Shown here one piece after another: positions 8,014 to 16,183 of a stretch of DNA of 64,000 nt; within the stretch, counting starts at the first letter, position 1, and the number at the start of each line of letters is the position of its first letter. Location: the NCBI GenBank assembly GCA_965221035.1, contig OZ244860.1, positions 1,178,001 to 1,242,000 on the forward strand. Direction: 5' to 3'. A program made the position numbers and the translations under genes. The notes under the pieces were generated by a model. That model ran no database searches. It worked only from the letters and a program-made list of their open reading frames with translations, and was not told the DNA's origin. Source of the DNA: UBA6522 sp965221035. Its GTDB lineage: Bacteria > Pseudomonadota > Gammaproteobacteria > Steroidobacterales > Rariloculaceae.

Positions 8014-10278
8014 CTACTTCGAATTGGGCACTACCGGCGCGATCGCGTCGACCTTTCGGTAGCCACGCGGCAGCGCCAAACCGCGACGGCCCCTGGTAGC
8101 CATGTATTTCTCGTGCAGGTCGATCGGCCTGAGCCGCATGTACCGCGTGCCGCAGAAGACCATCACCGCCTGGCGCTCGGCGAACGAGCAGAGGGACACC
8201 AGACGCAGATCCTGGCCCTTGGGCAAGCTCATTATCCTGTTGCCCCGGCCCCGGGCCAGGGCCGGCAGCTCTTCCAGGGGAAATGCCAGAAACCGGCCGT
8301 CGCTGGATGCGGCGGCGAGATACCGATGGGTGTCCGCAATTTGTGCCGCAGGCAGCACCTCAGCGCCCTTGGGAACATTCAGAACCGATTTTCCGGCCTT
8401 GGCGCGGGAGTGCAGGTCCTGCAGCGTGGCGATGAATCCGTATCCCGCCGTAGTCGCCAGCACCCAATGATCTTCCGGCTCGCCGATGAGCACCGACTTG
8501 AATGTTGAACCATCCGGCGGATTCAGCCGCCCGGATAACGGCTCACCAAGGCTGCGGGCGGAAGGCAGCGTGTGCGCCGGCAGACTGTAAGCCCTGCCGG
8601 TGCTGTCCAGAAACACCGCCAACTGGTTGCTTCGACCCTTCGCCGCGGCCAGCAATGCGTCTCCGGAGCGGTAGTTCAACGCCGCGGCATCCACTTCGTG
8701 GCCCTTGGCCGCCCGCACCCAGCCGTGTTCGGACAGCACCACGGTGACCGGTCCGCTGGCGACCAGGTCGGACTCGTCGATCACCTGCGCCGCCTCCCGC
8801 TCGACGATACGCGTGCGTCGAGAGTCGCCGTGGTCCTCCGCCAGCGCCGTGAATTCCTCTTTGATGAGCGATACCAACCGGCTTCGGGAACCCAGAATCT
8901 CCTCCAGATCGGCCCGCTCGCCTGCGAGATCCGCCTGCTCGCCCCGGATTCGCGCCTCCTCCAGCCTCGCCAGGTGGCGCAGCCGCAGCTCCAGCACGGC
9001 TTCGGCCTGCACGTCGCTGAGCCCGAACCGTTGCATGAGCACGGGCTTGGGCTCATCTTCCGCACGGATGATGGCGATGACCTCGTCGATATTGAGAAAG
9101 GCGATCAACAAGCCGTCAAGGATGTGCAGCCGCTTCGTCACCCGCCGCAAGCGGTGTTCGAGCCGCCGCCTGACCGTGGCGGTGCGGAATTTCAGCCAGG
9201 ATTCAAGCAGTGACTTGAGACCAAATACCGCCGGCCGGCCGTCCAGACCGATCACGTTCAGGTTGACCCGGACCGACCGTTCCAGATCCGTTGTCGCGAA
9301 CAAGTGGCCCATGAGCGCATCGGTGTCCACGCGGTTGGAGCGCGGCACCAGCACCAGCCGGGTGGGGTTCTCGTGGTCGGACTCGTCGCGCAGATCCTCC
9401 ATCATCGGCAGCTTTCTGGCGCGCATCTGCGCGGCGATCTGTTCCAGCACCTTGGCGCCGGACACCTGGTAGGGCAGCTCGGTGATGACAATGGCACCTT
9501 GCTGCACCTCGTACCGGGCGCGCAGCTTCAAACCGCCGGTCCCCTTGTTGTAGATTTCCGCGATGTCCGAGGGTGGCGAAACCAACTCGCCGCCGGTGGG
9601 GAAATCCGGTCCCTTGATGTGCCGCATGAGCTGGGCGGTGGAGGTCTCCGGCTGTTCCAGCAGGCGGATCACGGCAGTTGCGACCTCGCGCAGGTTGTGC
9701 GGCGGCACGTCGGTGGACATGCCCACGGCGATGCCGCTGGTACCGTTCAGCAACAGGTTGGGCAGCCTGGCCGGCAGCAAGGCGGGCTCCTGGAGCGTGC
9801 CATCGAAATTCGGCGCCCAATCTACCGTACCCTGGTCCAGCTCCGACAGCAGGATCTGCGCATAGCGCGTCAACCGGGCCTCGGTGTAACGCATGGCCGC
9901 AAACGACTTGGGATCGTCCTGGGAACCCCAGTTGCCCTGCCCGTCGACAATCGGATAACGGCAGGCGAACGGCTGCGCCATGTGCACCATGGCCTCGTAG
10001 CAGGCCGAGTCGCCATGGGGGTGGAACTTGCCGATGACATCACCGACAGCCCGGGCCGCCTTCTTGGGCTTGGCCGCGGCCGACATGCCGAGGTCGCTCA
10101 TGGCGTAGATGATCCGGCGCTGCACCGGCTTGAGACCGTCGCCGATGTGCGGCAGCGCCCGGTCGAGGACCACGTACATGGAATAATCCAGGTACGCCTT
10201 CTCGCTGAACTCCGCCAGCGAAAGGCGTTCGATCCCTTCGAAATTCAATTCCTGTTCATGCATGGACTCATCTCGCAT
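8014..10278 (-). CDS. parC: DNA topoisomerase IV subunit A
   Basis: ParC is the DNA-cleaving and strand-passing subunit of topoisomerase IV, which unlinks daughter chromosomes together with ParE. The 754-aa product has the catalytic tyrosine Y131 in AAMRYTEARLT and the quinolone-determining segment KFHPHGDSACYEA, with the wild-type serine at 91. The tower/coiled-coil region and a C-terminal beta-pinwheel follow. The protein may start at ATG 10278 or at the second ATG 10263 (MHEQELNF), since neither has a strong ribosome binding site. The partner parE lies upstream on the same strand, separated by 250 bp that hold a foldback element. Confidence 0.96.
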   Translation of the reverse strand: MRDESMHEQELNFEGIERLSLAEFSEKAYLDYSMYVVLDRALPHIGDGLKPVQRRIIYAMSDLGMSAAAKPKKAARAVGDVIGKFHPHGDSACYEAMVHMAQPFACRYPIVDGQGNWGSQDDPKSFAAMRYTEARLTRYAQILLSELDQGTVDWAPNFDGTLQEPALLPARLPNLLLNGTSGIAVGMSTDVPPHNLREVATAVIRLLEQPETSTAQLMRHIKGPDFPTGGELVSPPSDIAEIYNKGTGGLKLRARYEVQQGAIVITELPYQVSGAKVLEQIAAQMRARKLPMMEDLRDESDHENPTRLVLVPRSNRVDTDALMGHLFATTDLERSVRVNLNVIGLDGRPAVFGLKSLLESWLKFRTATVRRRLEHRLRRVTKRLHILDGLLIAFLNIDEVIAIIRAEDEPKPVLMQRFGLSDVQAEAVLELRLRHLARLEEARIRGEQADLAGERADLEEILGSRSRLVSLIKEEFTALAEDHGDSRRTRIVEREAAQVIDESDLVASGPVTVVLSEHGWVRAAKGHEVDAAALNYRSGDALLAAAKGRSNQLAVFLDSTGRAYSLPAHTLPSARSLGEPLSGRLNPPDGSTFKSVLIGEPEDHWVLATTAGYGFIATLQDLHSRAKAGKSVLNVPKGAEVLPAAQIADTHRYLAAASSDGRFLAFPLEELPALARGRGNRIMSLPKGQDLRLVSLCSFAERQAVMVFCGTRYMRLRPIDLHEKYMATRGRRGLALPRGYRKVDAIAPVVPNSK

Positions 10279-10337
10279 GTTCGTTCACTTGTCCGGTTTC
10301 AGACTGACCTGGGCTAGAAAGACAGTCTGCCACGGGT

Positions 10338-10488
10338 GCCGCAAGGCCGGGCGAGCAAGCCCATTGCGGGCTCAAGTTCGCCCGCCATCCCTGGCGGGCT
10401 CACATCGGGGCCCGGCGCTCCTGGCCATCCCTGGCCCCGCGCCGTGCCCACGACGCCCGCAATGGGCTTGCTCGCCCGGCCTTGCGGC
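10338..10488. repeat. composite foldback element, copy 1 (34-bp perfect outer stem, two inner hairpins)
   Basis: The outer arms 10338-10371 and 10455-10488 are perfect reverse complements over 34 bp. The 83-nt core (10372-10454) contains two hairpins. Hairpin 1 pairs GCCCGCC (10380-10386) with GGCGGGC (10393-10399) around ATCCCT. Hairpin 2 pairs a GGCGC-type stem with GCGCC and holds an inner GGCCA-TCCC-TGGCC. The core ends CACGAC next to the right arm. A second copy with the same core architecture but unrelated outer arms is at 45154-45297. There is no T-tract, so a simple intrinsic terminator is unlikely. The element lies between parE and parC. Confidence 0.9.
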
Positions 10489-10528
10489 GTCCAGTCCCTT
10501 GGCGAACATTATCCGGTCGAACCTGCCC

Positions 10529-12415
10529 TCAGACATCGGCGAGATTCCCCTTCTCCCGTAGCCATTCCCGGCGGTCGGCGGCCCGTTTCTTGGCCAGCAG
10601 CATGTCCAGCATGCGGTCCGGATCGTCGCGCTCCGACACGGTCAATTGCACCAGCCGGCGGGTTTCCTTCGCCATGGTGGTCTCGCGAAGCTGGGACGGA
10701 TTCATCTCGCCCAGGCCCTTGAACCGCGTCACCGTCAACTTGCCCTTCTTGCGCTGCGCCTCGACCCGGTCCAGGAGCATGTCGCGCTCCGCCTCGTCCA
10801 GCGCGTAGTGAACCTCCTTGCCCACGTCGATACGGAACAACGGCGGCATGGCCACGTGGACGCGCCCGGCTTCGACCAGGGGCCGGAAGTGGCGCAGAAA
10901 CAGCGCGCACAGCAGCGTGGCGATGTGCAAGCCGTCGGAGTCGGCATCCGCCAGGATGCAGATCTTGTGATACCGCAGTCCGGCCAGGTTGTCGCTACCC
11001 GGGTCCACCCCCAACGCCAGGCTGATGTTGTGCACCTCCTGGGAGCGCAGCACCTGGCCGGGGTCCACCTCCCAGGTGTTCAGGATCTTGCCGCGCAGCG
11101 GCATGATCGCCTGGGTCTCCCGGTCTCGGGCCTGCTTGGCCGACCCGCCCGCCGAATCCCCCTCCACCAGAAACAGTTCCGCCGCGGCCGGTTCCTGGAC
11201 CGTGCAGTCCGCCAGCTTGCCCGGCAGTTGGGGCCCCGCGACCACGCGCTTGCGGACCACCTTCTTGGCGGATTTCAACCGCTGCTGCGCCTTCTCGATG
11301 GCAAGCCCGGCAATCTCGTCTCCGGTTTCGGGGTGCTGGTTGAGCCAGAGCGCGAAATTGTCCTTGACGACGCCGCTGACGAAACCGGCGCACTGCCGGG
11401 ACCCGAGCCGCTCCTTGGTCTGGCCCGAGAACTGCGGGTCTTCCATCTTCACCGAGAGGATGTAGGCCACGCCCTGCCACACATCCTCCGGCGCCAGCTT
11501 GACGCCACGGGGCAGCAGGCCGCGAAAGTCGCAGAACTGGCGCAACGCCTCGGTGAGCCCGGCGCGCAGGCCGTTTACGTGGGTGCCGCCGAGGGGTGTC
11601 GGGATGAGATTCACGTAGCTGTCGGCGACCGGCGCATGAGAGTCGTCCGGCACCCAGGCGAGCGCCCAGTCCACCGCTTCCCGCTTGCCGTGCAGGCTGC
11701 CGGTCAGCGGCTCCACGGGCAGGATCGCGCCATCGATCCGCTCAAGCAGGTACTCCGCCAACCCGCCGCCGTACTGCCATGTCTCGACTTCATGCGGGCT
11801 CTCGACCTCCAAGCGCACGCTGAGCCCCGGACAGAGCACCGCCTTGGCACGCAGCACTTGCTTCAATCGCGGCAGCGAGAACGAAGGCTTGTCGAAATAC
11901 TGCGGATCGGGCCAGAACCGCAACGTTGTCCCGGTATTCGCCTTGCCGACCGTTCCCACCACATCCAGCTCGCCGCGGCGTTCGCCGCCGGCGAAACTCA
12001 TGTTGTATTCCTTGCCCCCGCGGCGAATCCACACTTCCAGATTTCGCGAAAGCGCGTTGACCACCGACACTCCCACGCCGTGCAGACCACCCGAGAAACG
12101 GTAGGTCTTGTTGGAGAACTTCCCTCCCGCGTGCAGCTTGGTCAGGATGAGCTCGACACCGGGAATGCCCCGCTCCGGGTGGATGTCCACCGGCATGCCC
12201 CGACCGTCGTCAGCGACTTCCAGCGAGCCGTCCCGAAAGAGCTTGACGTGAATGCGCTTGGCGTGGCCTTCGATGGCCTCGTCGACACTGTTGTCGATCA
12301 CTTCATGGGCGAGGTGGTTCGGCCGTCCGGTGTCTGTGTACATGCCCGGGCGCCGACGCACAGGGTCAAGACCGCTCAGAACCTCGATGTCTGCAGCGCG
12401 ATAGCTGTTTGCCAT
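10529..12415 (-). CDS. parE: DNA topoisomerase IV subunit B
   Basis: ParE is the GHKL ATPase subunit of topoisomerase IV. From ATG 12415 the product is 628 aa, the usual size. The start is set by GGGAG six nucleotides upstream and by the N-terminus SYRAADIEVLSGLDPVRRRP. The ATP site is visible in EVIDNSVDEA and DDGRGMPV, the transducer follows, and the TOPRIM domain has LFLVEGDSAGGSAKQ and ADADSDGLHIATLL. The SAGG type and the short length separate ParE from GyrB. A TACAAT box at 12479-12474 could be its -10, but no convincing -35 was found. Confidence 0.96.
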   Translation of the reverse strand: MANSYRAADIEVLSGLDPVRRRPGMYTDTGRPNHLAHEVIDNSVDEAIEGHAKRIHVKLFRDGSLEVADDGRGMPVDIHPERGIPGVELILTKLHAGGKFSNKTYRFSGGLHGVGVSVVNALSRNLEVWIRRGGKEYNMSFAGGERRGELDVVGTVGKANTGTTLRFWPDPQYFDKPSFSLPRLKQVLRAKAVLCPGLSVRLEVESPHEVETWQYGGGLAEYLLERIDGAILPVEPLTGSLHGKREAVDWALAWVPDDSHAPVADSYVNLIPTPLGGTHVNGLRAGLTEALRQFCDFRGLLPRGVKLAPEDVWQGVAYILSVKMEDPQFSGQTKERLGSRQCAGFVSGVVKDNFALWLNQHPETGDEIAGLAIEKAQQRLKSAKKVVRKRVVAGPQLPGKLADCTVQEPAAAELFLVEGDSAGGSAKQARDRETQAIMPLRGKILNTWEVDPGQVLRSQEVHNISLALGVDPGSDNLAGLRYHKICILADADSDGLHIATLLCALFLRHFRPLVEAGRVHVAMPPLFRIDVGKEVHYALDEAERDMLLDRVEAQRKKGKLTVTRFKGLGEMNPSQLRETTMAKETRRLVQLTVSERDDPDRMLDMLLAKKRAADRREWLREKGNLADV

Positions 12416-12662
12416 TGACTCCCACCCGCGTCCCGGCGACGGCCGCTGATCCGACCAAGACGTTCGGGTCGATATTGTAACCCGCGGCGGGTCGGATAGT
12501 CCCACGCGAAACGAACCATTTGGTCGTGTTCGGCATCCCATGTGGGACCGGACCGCCACGATGGAGCATTAGCGGCTCGATCACGCCAGATCCGGTCTAC
12601 ATGGTGGAATCTTCGGAGCCGACCGCTGCACGCGACGCCAGCCCGAACCCGGCCATACGGAA

Positions 12663-13565
12663 TTACATCGTGTCCATCAGTTCGCGCAGCGTTGTCGCCA
12701 GCAACCGAAACTCCCGGGTTCTCTGCGACGTCTGACGCCACGCCAAGCCGATCTGACGGGCCGCCGGCACGCCGAGCCGTGAAACGGAGATTCCCGTCCC
12801 ACGGGTCATGTGCGCGTCGACCGCAAGTCTCGGGATGAGGGCGACGCCGACACCCGCCGCGACCATCTGCACCATCGTCAGCAAACTGCTGGCCTCGAAC
12901 TGTGCCCGAAATCGCCTGTCGCTCGTCGTGCAGACATCCAGGGTGTGGCCGCGCAGGCAGTGGCCTTCCTCAAGCAACATGAGCTGTTCGCCCGCCAGCG
13001 TTGCGAGGGAAATTACGTCGGCCCCGGCGAGCGCGTGTTTACGGTGGCAGGCAAACAGGAGCTCGTCTTCCATGAGGATTTCGATGCGCAGGTCATCCGT
13101 ATCGTACGGCAATGCAATCAAGGCGGCATCCAGTTCCCCATCTTCCAGCCGCGCAAGCAGCGGCGCTGTCTGCTCCTCCCTGAGGTAAATCGCAAGTTTG
13201 GGAAATTTCTCGCTCAACGCCGGGAAGACCCGCGGCAGCACGAATGGGCCGATCGTCGGGATCACTCCGAGGCGCATCTCCCCGGTCATCGGAGAGCGGG
13301 CTGCCCGGGCCACCTCCATGACCTCTTCAGCTTCGCGCAATACCGCCTTCGCCCGCTCGGCAACCTGCGAGCCGAATGGGGTGATCAATACACGCCGGTT
13401 GGAACGCTCCGCGACGGCGGTCCCGAGCACCGATTCCAGGTCTCGGATTCCCGCGCTGAGTGTCGACTGGGTGATGTGGCAGCGCTGTGCCGCCCGGCCA
13501 AAATGCCGGGTGTCGGCCAGCGCCACGAGGTACTGGAGCTGCTTCATCGTGGGCAACCGCTTCAT
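12663..13565 (-). CDS. oxyR: hydrogen peroxide-sensing LysR regulator OxyR
   Basis: OxyR is activated by a disulfide formed on reaction with H2O2 and then switches on catalase and related genes. The 300-aa protein has an N-terminal winged helix-turn-helix (residues about 8-65) and a LysR effector domain. Both redox cysteines are present with OxyR spacing: GHCLRGHTLDVC, C203 and C212, nine residues apart like C199/C208 of E. coli. This separates it from ordinary LysR proteins. ATG 13565 or the internal ATG 13547 (MKQLQYLVAL) may be the start. It is divergent from katG, with an operator-like palindrome between. Confidence 0.95.
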   Translation of the reverse strand: MKRLPTMKQLQYLVALADTRHFGRAAQRCHITQSTLSAGIRDLESVLGTAVAERSNRRVLITPFGSQVAERAKAVLREAEEVMEVARAARSPMTGEMRLGVIPTIGPFVLPRVFPALSEKFPKLAIYLREEQTAPLLARLEDGELDAALIALPYDTDDLRIEILMEDELLFACHRKHALAGADVISLATLAGEQLMLLEEGHCLRGHTLDVCTTSDRRFRAQFEASSLLTMVQMVAAGVGVALIPRLAVDAHMTRGTGISVSRLGVPAARQIGLAWRQTSQRTREFRLLATTLRELMDTM

Positions 13566-13598
13566 TTGCCGTAGCCGCCTTCGAATATCCGTAAAATA

Positions 13599-13623
13599 CG
13601 ATCATTATAGCCAGTAATAATCG
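13599..13623. promoter_or_regulatory. candidate OxyR operator between oxyR and katG
   Basis: CGATCATTA (13599-13607), seven bases, then TAATAATCG (13615-13623) form an inverted repeat with one mismatch in nine. It is AT-rich and set in the 182-bp gap between the divergent oxyR and katG starts. It contains the ATAG element of known OxyR sites but is shorter than the full four-element consensus. It sits 34 bp upstream of oxyR, where negative autoregulation would act. Confidence 0.5.
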
Positions 13624-13747
13624 TTGGACACGACAGACCGCGCCTCCTAAACTGACTCCGACCATCGACGAAGCAGCCGACGGCACCTGGTGCTCCATCC
13701 AGCTGCGACAGCACGATCAAACAGGACATCCTGAAGGAGACACAATC

Positions 13748-15940
13748 ATGAATGACGCGACTTGCCCGGTCACGGGCGCGGCCCAGAAGGCCGGGGCCGG
13801 CAGCGGCACGGTCAACAGGGACTGGTGGCCGAACCAGTTGAAGCTGGGAATCCTCCACCAGCACTCCGCCAAATCCAACCCCATGGACAAATCGTTCGAC
13901 TATGCCGAAGAGTTCAAGAATCTCGACCTGGCGGCCGTCAAGCAAGACCTTTTCGAACTGATGACCACGTCTCAGGACTGGTGGCCGGCCGACTACGGTC
14001 ATTACGGCCCGCTGTTCATTCGCATGGCGTGGCACGCCGCCGGCACCTACCGGATCGGCGACGGCCGTGGCGGGGGCGGAACCGGCAACCAGCGTTTCGC
14101 ACCGCTGAACAGCTGGCCTGACAATGGCAACCTCGACAAGGCGCGCATGCTGCTGTGGCCGGTCAAGCAGAAGTACGGCAAACAGCTCTCCTGGGCCGAC
14201 CTGCTGATCCTGGCCGGAAACTGCGCCCTGGAATCCATGGGCTTCAAGACGTTCGGTTTCGCCGGCGGGCGCCCGGACATCTGGGAGCCCGAGCAGGACA
14301 TCTACTGGGGTTCCGAGGACATCTGGCTTGACGACAAGCGCTATTCCGGCGACAGGGACCTGGAAAGCCCGCTGGGCGCCGTGCAGATGGGCCTGATCTA
14401 CGTGAACCCGGAAGGGCCCAACGGCAACCCCGACCCCGTGGCCTCCGGCCGGGATATTCGGGAGACCTTCGGTCGCATGGCCATGAACGACGAAGAGACC
14501 GTCGCGCTCGTCGTCGGCGGTCACACGTTCGGCAAGTGTCATGGTGCGGGCCAGGCCGAGTTGATCGGCCCGGAGCCCGAAGGCGCCCCCATCGAGCAGC
14601 AAGGGCTGGGCTGGAAGAACAGCTCCGGCACCGGCGTAGGAGGCGACGCGTTCACCACCGGCCTGGAAGGCGCTTGGACCAACAACCCGACACAGTGGGA
14701 CAACGGCTACCTGGACAATCTGTTCGGCTACGAATGGGAATGTGTCAAGAGCGATGCGGGTGCCTGGCAGTGGGCGCCGAAGGACGGCGCGGGCGCCGAC
14801 ACGGTGCCCGATGCCCACGATCCTTCCAAGCGGCACGCGCCGATGATGACCACCGCCGACATGGCCATGCGAATGGATCCGATCTACGAGCCCATCGCGC
14901 GACGTTTCCACGAGAATCCCGACGAGTTGGCCGATGCCTTCGCCCGGGCGTGGTTCAAGCTGACGCACCGGGACATGGGTCCGCGCTCGCGCTATCTCGG
15001 CGCCGAGGTCCCGGCCGAGGAACTCATCTGGCAGGATCCCGTCCCCGCCGCCACCCATGACCCGCTGGACGCACAGGACATCGCCGAACTGAAGTCGTCG
15101 ATCCTGGATTCGGGCCTGTCCGTATCCGAACTGGTGTCCACCGCCTGGGCTTCGGCCTCGACCTTCCGCGGCTCGGACATGCGCGGCGGCGCCAACGGCG
15201 CGCGCATTCGCCTGGCGCCCCAGAAGGATTGGGAAGTCAACCGACCGGAGCAACTGGCGGGCGTGTTGTCGACGCTGGAAGGCATTCAGCAGTCGTTCAA
15301 CCGCTCCCATGCCAACGGCAAGGGCGTCTCGCTGGCGGACCTGATCGTGCTGGGCGGATGCGCGGCCATCGAGAAGGCCGCCCAGGACGCCGGGCACAAC
15401 GTGACGGTGCCGTTCACCCCGGGCCGTACGGATGCGACCCAGCAGCAGACGGACGTCGAGTCTTTCGCGGTGCTTGAGCCCCATGCGGATGGGTTCCGCA
15501 ACTACCTGAAGCAGTCATACGCCGTGTCGACGGAGGAGTTGCTGGTGGACCGGGCCCAGCTGTTGACGCTGACCGCGCCCGAGATGACGGCCCTGGTCGG
15601 CGGCATGCGGGTCCTTGGCACCAACGCCGGACAAACGGACCACGGAGTCCTTACTTCCCGGCCGGGCGCGCTCTCCAATGACTTCTTCGTGAACCTGCTC
15701 GACTTGGGTACGTCGTGGAAGGCGGTCGACGACACCGACGAAGTGTTCGAAGGGCGTAATCGTGCGACAGGCGAATTGAAGTGGACCGCGACCCGTTCGG
15801 ATCTGATCTTCGGTTCCAACTCCCAGCTTCGGGCGCTGGCTGAAGTCTACGGGTGCGCGGATTCCGGGGAGAAGTTCGTGGAGGACTTCGTGGCCGCCTG
15901 GGACAAGGTGATGAACCTGGACCGCTTCGACGTCGCCTGA
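13748..15940 (+). CDS. katG: catalase-peroxidase
   Basis: KatG is a haem enzyme that destroys H2O2 by catalase and peroxidase reactions. The 730-aa product has the two-domain length of the family. The distal pocket R92, W95, H96 lies in FIRMAWHAAGTYR. The Trp-Tyr-Met adduct needed for catalase activity is complete (W95, Y218 in GLIYVNPEG, M244 in GRMAMNDEE), and the proximal haem ligand is H259 in VGGHTFGKCHG. The start follows GAAGGAGA at a good distance. It is divergent from oxyR, which is its expected regulator. A hairpin followed by a short T-run lies about 45 bp after the stop. Confidence 0.98.
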   Translation: MNDATCPVTGAAQKAGAGSGTVNRDWWPNQLKLGILHQHSAKSNPMDKSFDYAEEFKNLDLAAVKQDLFELMTTSQDWWPADYGHYGPLFIRMAWHAAGTYRIGDGRGGGGTGNQRFAPLNSWPDNGNLDKARMLLWPVKQKYGKQLSWADLLILAGNCALESMGFKTFGFAGGRPDIWEPEQDIYWGSEDIWLDDKRYSGDRDLESPLGAVQMGLIYVNPEGPNGNPDPVASGRDIRETFGRMAMNDEETVALVVGGHTFGKCHGAGQAELIGPEPEGAPIEQQGLGWKNSSGTGVGGDAFTTGLEGAWTNNPTQWDNGYLDNLFGYEWECVKSDAGAWQWAPKDGAGADTVPDAHDPSKRHAPMMTTADMAMRMDPIYEPIARRFHENPDELADAFARAWFKLTHRDMGPRSRYLGAEVPAEELIWQDPVPAATHDPLDAQDIAELKSSILDSGLSVSELVSTAWASASTFRGSDMRGGANGARIRLAPQKDWEVNRPEQLAGVLSTLEGIQQSFNRSHANGKGVSLADLIVLGGCAAIEKAAQDAGHNVTVPFTPGRTDATQQQTDVESFAVLEPHADGFRNYLKQSYAVSTEELLVDRAQLLTLTAPEMTALVGGMRVLGTNAGQTDHGVLTSRPGALSNDFFVNLLDLGTSWKAVDDTDEVFEGRNRATGELKWTATRSDLIFGSNSQLRALAEVYGCADSGEKFVEDFVAAWDKVMNLDRFDVA

Positions 15941-15984
15941 CCTCGGGTTGGTTGGAGCGACCTCGCTCCATCGCTGAACGGGAG

Positions 15985-16021
15985 GAAGGTCCTCGGCAGG
16001 ATGGGTCGAGGGCCTTCTTTC
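15985..16021 (+). terminator. candidate katG terminator
   Basis: AAGGTCCTCG (15986-15995) and CGAGGGCCTT (16007-16016) form a 10-bp stem with one G-U pair and an 11-nt loop, followed by CTTTCT. It lies about 45 bp after the katG stop. The T-run is short, so termination may be partial. Confidence 0.5.
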
Positions 16022-16070
16022 TGCGCAAAAACCAGCTTCAGGCGTCCATGGGTAGCTTCCCGTTGCCCTT

Positions 16071-16112
16071 GACTTGCCTCCAGATGAGTCGGACTTGCCT
16101 CCGGATGAGTCG
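16071..16112 (-). repeat. two direct 21-bp repeats
   Basis: Two adjacent 21-bp copies (16071-16091 and 16092-16112) differ at one base. On the minus strand they fall in an open frame of about 47 codons ending at 16048, reading RLIRRQV then RLIWRQV after VDQRFDKQDATL. This looks like the end of a small coiled-coil protein, but it has no clear start or ribosome binding site. The rest of the 243-bp gap after katG holds the terminator and nothing else recognised. Confidence 0.45.
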
Positions 16113-16183
16113 CAGCGTGGCGTCCTGCTTGTCGAACCTCTGGTCGACATGCGCCGTGCCTTGCCGGATGGCGAGTCCCAACC

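Noticed and set aside
7950..8100. Small gene starting at TTG 7950
   Set aside because: It has a plausible ribosome binding site but runs antisense into parC for about 50 codons without any recognisable sequence; kept only as part of the orphan control region.
10338..10488. Rho-independent terminator for parE
   Set aside because: The stem is far longer than needed, a structured 83-nt core replaces a simple loop, and no T-run follows on either strand.
13562..15484. 640-codon open frame antisense to katG
   Set aside because: KatG is intact with all catalytic residues. The antisense frame is a high-GC codon-position shadow with low-complexity composition and no recognisable domain.
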